In this document: in pieces, positions 60,670 through 64,000 of the stretch
Layout: the number at the start of each line of letters is the position of its first letter
How positions within the stretch are numbered: the stretch's first letter is position 1
Source of the DNA: Diatrype stigma
Lineage: Eukaryota > Ascomycota > Sordariomycetes > Xylariales > Diatrypaceae
Direction of reading: 5' to 3'
DNA: 64,000 nucleotides
Assembly: GCA_022225965.2 (NCBI GenBank)
Contig: JAKJXP020000092.1
Coordinates: 1-64,000, forward strand
The notes under the pieces: model-generated
What the model saw: the letters and a program-made list of their open reading frames with translations, nothing else
Told to the model about the DNA's origin: nothing
The model's database searches: none
Made by a program: the position numbers and the translations under genes

Positions 60670-62815
60670 GGAGCATTTCAGGACTTTGGAGTGGTGGGAT
60701 TTGGTGTAATCTCTGATCTAGACGTTCGCCAGGATTTCGGACCCGATGTATTGCACAGGAGCTGTGCAGGATGAGCAGATAAGTAAGCTGCTAAAACTTC
60801 ATAGTTCGTTAAGTTCTTGATACCTCTACGATTTTTTATCAAGCTTTTTTATTTTATGATACCTTGACTATTATGACGAATCATTAGTAGAAAGCAACGT
60901 CACAGTTTCCACCTCATATCGCAAGAAGGCCAATCTGGGGTGCCATATAGATGGGAGGCCACTGTTATCGCCTACCTATCATGCATGGCTCAGCTGTGTT
61001 TCGTATGGTAATGAGTTTGTTTGTGTTGTGAACCAGTGAAACACTCCAGAGGCACGACTTTCGTAGTTTCGAAATATCAGATGCGATCGTCAATATGAAA
61101 TGTCGAGTTGGAGGTCCACCTACATAAACGTACTGTCTCAAAACAATGTCTCAAGAAAACAAGAAAAAGTCGGAAAGCCTGGCAATTGTGCTTTAATAGC
61201 CAAGGCGGCGCTGTCACTCCAGCCGTCAGTGAAGAAGCTTGGAAGAACCAAGACGTATGCCCCTTGCATTAGCGCCTGCCGGGTGCCGTAGCGAGCGGGT
61301 TTTGCGGATGCGTCCCCAGCTAACCCCAGGTCCAACCAGCAGCCCCCCTCATTTGCACGCTTTCCTGTTCGAGCTTTTAGTACAGGGGTGAACAATAGTA
61401 GGACACCGTTGTTCGATTTGAACTTCCCCAGGCTCCCCAGCTCCCCAGCTGTCACCTGTAAGCCTGCAACATGGGACAATGTCAGAATAGGCGGTGATTA
61501 TGTACGTAGCTGCGAAGGTGCAATGCATACATGCAGACATGGTATGTAGGTACCTTACTTCGTATGTACATACGTCGGATACGTCGGCCACTCACTAAAC
61601 CAAAGCTCCGGCAATCCGAACATATTGACAATTAGGTAAGTATGTACCTACATACACACAGCCTTGGAACCCTCCTATGACACGTGCGAGATTAAGTATT
61701 CGGTTCTTGACAACTGCATTACCAGCACCGAGATCACCTGCGAGATTATACCTGTATCCATATCCATATGTCAACTCCACGAAAAGGCGCACACGCTTCG
61801 TCTGTTCTCTCTGCCCCAAGTAAATACTTAACCCGACGTTGTTATTACCATGCAATCAAACCTGTCTTGATTGGATCTACAGACTACAGGTCGCGCTCTC
61901 ATGAGACGATCCACCCGCACCTCCAACCGGAGTCGTTTCATCACAGCAGAGCGCGTAAGACGGGGCCGCGTTTTTAGACTGCACAGCCTCCATCGCCTCA
62001 AATTGCAGACCGTGTTTCCAGGTTTGCAGGTTTCCAGTCTGCAGCTTGCAGTCTGCAGTGTAGAGTATGCACGAGAATGCAGTGGTGCTTATATGCGAGG
62101 TGAAAGTACGGGGGTAGCGATGGGATTCATTCGCTCACCCAAGGGAAATCCAACTCCAAGGGGCATATCCAACTCATATCCAAGGGGAGGTCTTGAGCCG
62201 CACCACGCCCCCAACGCTACCCAATGGACTTGTTAGTCTATTGGCCTTAGTCCCCGCTGAGATCCGCCGTCATCGTGCTTGGCACGTTCTAGACGCCCGA
62301 ACCCAGATCGCAGGACGGTATGGGCGGGAACAAAACCACCTCTGCCTATCCCCCTTTTGCTACTCGTATTTCGCTTCTGTCATTTCCTTTCCTACCAATA
62401 CGGCTTCTAGACTGAAGCTTCGTTCACCTTGGCTCAGCGGCGGCGCCACGGTCTGTTGCCCCCCTTGTCCGTTCCCTTCTTTGTGCGAATAGCTCCGGGT
62501 CGAGCTCCTCTTTGTACCTAATTATACGTTCTCTTCTTTCCGTCCTGGCGACTTCCGTCCTGGCGACACCATTCACAGGGCCGCGCTGTGTGTGATTCAT
62601 CCATTCATTTTTCTGCGGTATACTTTTCGATTTAATCCACTATAGGAAAGTTGGGACAAACCTCTTTGCCATAGTTGTCGTTCATTCAGCTACTGTTCTA
62701 GAGGGAGATGTGCTATTGACATAATTTGCTTTCTTTTTCCCATCCTTGCTTCGGCTCTACTCAGTCGAGTTTCGCTCTTTTGTCCTTGTTGCACTCCCGT
62801 TCGCTCGTTTGAAAA
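60670..62815. other. intergenic, long upstream region of the GH76 gene
   Basis: 2.1 kb between two plus-strand genes. A GC-rich patch at about 61190-61460 on an AT-rich background contains open frames but no recognisable protein; it could be a repeat relic. The last 400 bp are CT-rich, as expected for a leader. No gene called. Confidence 0.5.
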
Positions 62816-64000
62816 ATGCGTGTAGACCTGCGTCTCGCAGGCATCCTCAGTCTCTTCACCACTGCTATAAGCGCCATTGAAGTCGACTGGAGCGATGATG
62901 GTATGTCGCCACACGAAAGAGAATTCCGTTCCCATCTTCCTGTTGCTAATGAGTCACCAGCGTCAATCAAAGAAGCCGCCAGCACGGTTGCATACGGGTT
63001 GATGAAGTACTACACCGGAAACAACACCGGAGATGTACCGGGCAATCTTCCCGACCCCTACTTCTGTGCGTGAGAGTCTGATTTAGCCACTCTGCTGTTT
63101 TGCTAACCTTCTTCGCAGGGTGGGAGGCCGGCGCTATGTTCGGGACTATGGTCGACTATTGGCTGTTTACAGGGGACGAGACGTACATCGATGTGACCTA
63201 TCAAGCGATATTGCACCAGGTGGGTGACGACGCAGACTTCATGCCGCAGAACCAGACAAGCACGCTGGGAAACGATGACCAAGGCTTCTGGACCATGTCA
63301 GCCATGATGGCGGTGGAGGCCAACTTCAAGAACCCGCCGGAAGGCGAGCCGCAGTGGCTCGCCCTGGTCCAGGCCGTGTTCAACGAGTACGTCGAGCGGT
63401 GGAGCGAGGAGAAGGTCTGCGGCGGCGGCCTGCGGTGGCAGATCTTCCCGTTTAACAACGGGTACAACTACAAGAACTCCATCTCGAACGGCTGCTTCTT
63501 CAATGTGGCATCGCGGCTGGCGCGGTACACGGGTAACGCGACGTACGGCGAATGGGCGGGCAAAATCTGGGACTGGATGGAGTCGCACGAATTCATCGAC
63601 GACCAGTACAACATCTATGACGGCGCCAACGTCAACAACGACTGCGGCAAGCACGACGCGGCGCAGTGGACGTACAACTCGGGCATCTTCCTCCAGGGCG
63701 CCGCCATGATGTACAACTTCACCGACGGCGACGCCAAGTGGCAGACACGCATCGAAGGCCTCCTGGGACGCACCGCCGACATCTTCTTCCAGGACAACAT
63801 AGCATTCGAGCCGGCGTGCGAGACCATTCGCGCCTGCAACAACGACCAGCAGACGTTCAAGGGCTACCTGATTCGGTGGCTTTCGTCAACAAGCCAGGTG
63901 GCGCCCTTCACCTACGACACCATCAACCCCCTGATCCGCGGCAGCGCCGAGGCCGCCGCCCAGCAATGCTCAGGGTCGGTCTCCTACCCGAGCTTCCGGG
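62816..64000 (+). CDS. GH76 mannan endo-1,6-alpha-mannosidase, Dcw1/Dfg5 type (partial)
   Basis: Wall-remodelling enzyme thought to move GPI-anchored mannoproteins to the glucan network. Exons 62816-62900, 62961-63065 and 63119 to beyond 64000; about 357 residues are visible and the C-terminus (with any GPI signal) lies outside the window. A signal peptide ([20 protein letters not shown]) is followed by VDW. Splicing of intron 1 (60 bp, no in-frame stop) gives the conserved [20 protein letters not shown]; intron 2 splits a Trp codon to give [26 protein letters not shown]. The catalytic Asp pair is in LGNDDQGFW (about residue 115). Also seen: [44 protein letters not shown] and [10 protein letters not shown], all typical of GH76. 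Several N-glycosylation sites occur. Family very sure. Confidence 0.94.

Noticed and set aside
61138..61479. 113-codon minus frame in a GC-rich patch
   Set aside because: Looks protein-like in parts but no family or start signal; possible repeat relic only.

Overview
The window is nuclear DNA of a filamentous ascomycete (Pezizomycotina). Genes carry short introns of about 50-150 bp with GTRAGT-type donors, CTNAC/CTAAT branch sites and YAG acceptors. Proteins have the ascomycete form of their families (a Kap104 transportin with an acidic loop, an N2227 methyltransferase with a poly-Q insert, a Questin-oxidase-like protein, a GH76 Dcw1-type mannosidase). Intergenic DNA is long and sprinkled with ACCTAGGT-type palindromes. 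Sordariomycetes, perhaps Xylariales, is my best guess, but this is inference. All gene models come from reading splice sites and family resemblance by eye; nothing was searched.

Layout. 1-114 is a pure C run, probably an assembly artefact, followed by about 3.9 kb without a recognisable gene. 4.0-4.9 kb holds a GC-rich orphan gene. 5.5-15.7 kb holds a Herp-like ubiquitin-domain ER protein (-), mitochondrial phosphatidylserine decarboxylase (+) and the importin Kap104 (-). 15.7-20.8 kb is gene-free but contains a 658-bp non-autonomous hAT-like element with an 8-bp target duplication. 20.8-28.2 kb holds proteasome chaperone Pba4-like (-), an N2227/carnosine N-methyltransferase-like gene (+), a peroxisomal-signal short-chain dehydrogenase (-) and TFIIIC subunit Tfc1/Sfc1 (-). 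After a 3.5-kb gap come the PP2A B56 subunit (+, with a GC-AG intron), an asparaginase-ankyrin protein (+), and an inositol-polyphosphate 5-phosphatase with an N-terminal propeller (-). 44.6-50.8 kb holds a tiny single-span membrane protein built from microexons (+), a CID/SR RNA-processing protein (+) and an eight-exon Questin-oxidase-like gene (-).

51-59.4 kb is the accessory part: AT-richer, with a small Cys-rich orphan preceded by degenerate tandem repeats, an orphan reading frame cut by two in-frame TAG codons, a small secreted eight-cysteine protein cut by one TAG, and two abutting miniature inverted-repeat elements (one Tc1/mariner-like with TA flanks, one about 0.85 kb with a 19-bp minisatellite). 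The window closes with a NAP/Vps75-type histone chaperone (+) and a GH76 cell-wall mannosidase (+) that runs off the right edge.

The conserved genes are housekeeping genes of unrelated pathways (nuclear import, Pol III transcription, PP2A and phosphoinositide signalling, lipid synthesis, ERAD, proteasome assembly, wall remodelling). I see no biosynthetic cluster and no CRISPR or prokaryotic-type system. The most unusual material is the mobile-element structure at 16.4-17.1 kb and 57.8-59.0 kb and the TAG-interrupted accessory genes between them and 55 kb.
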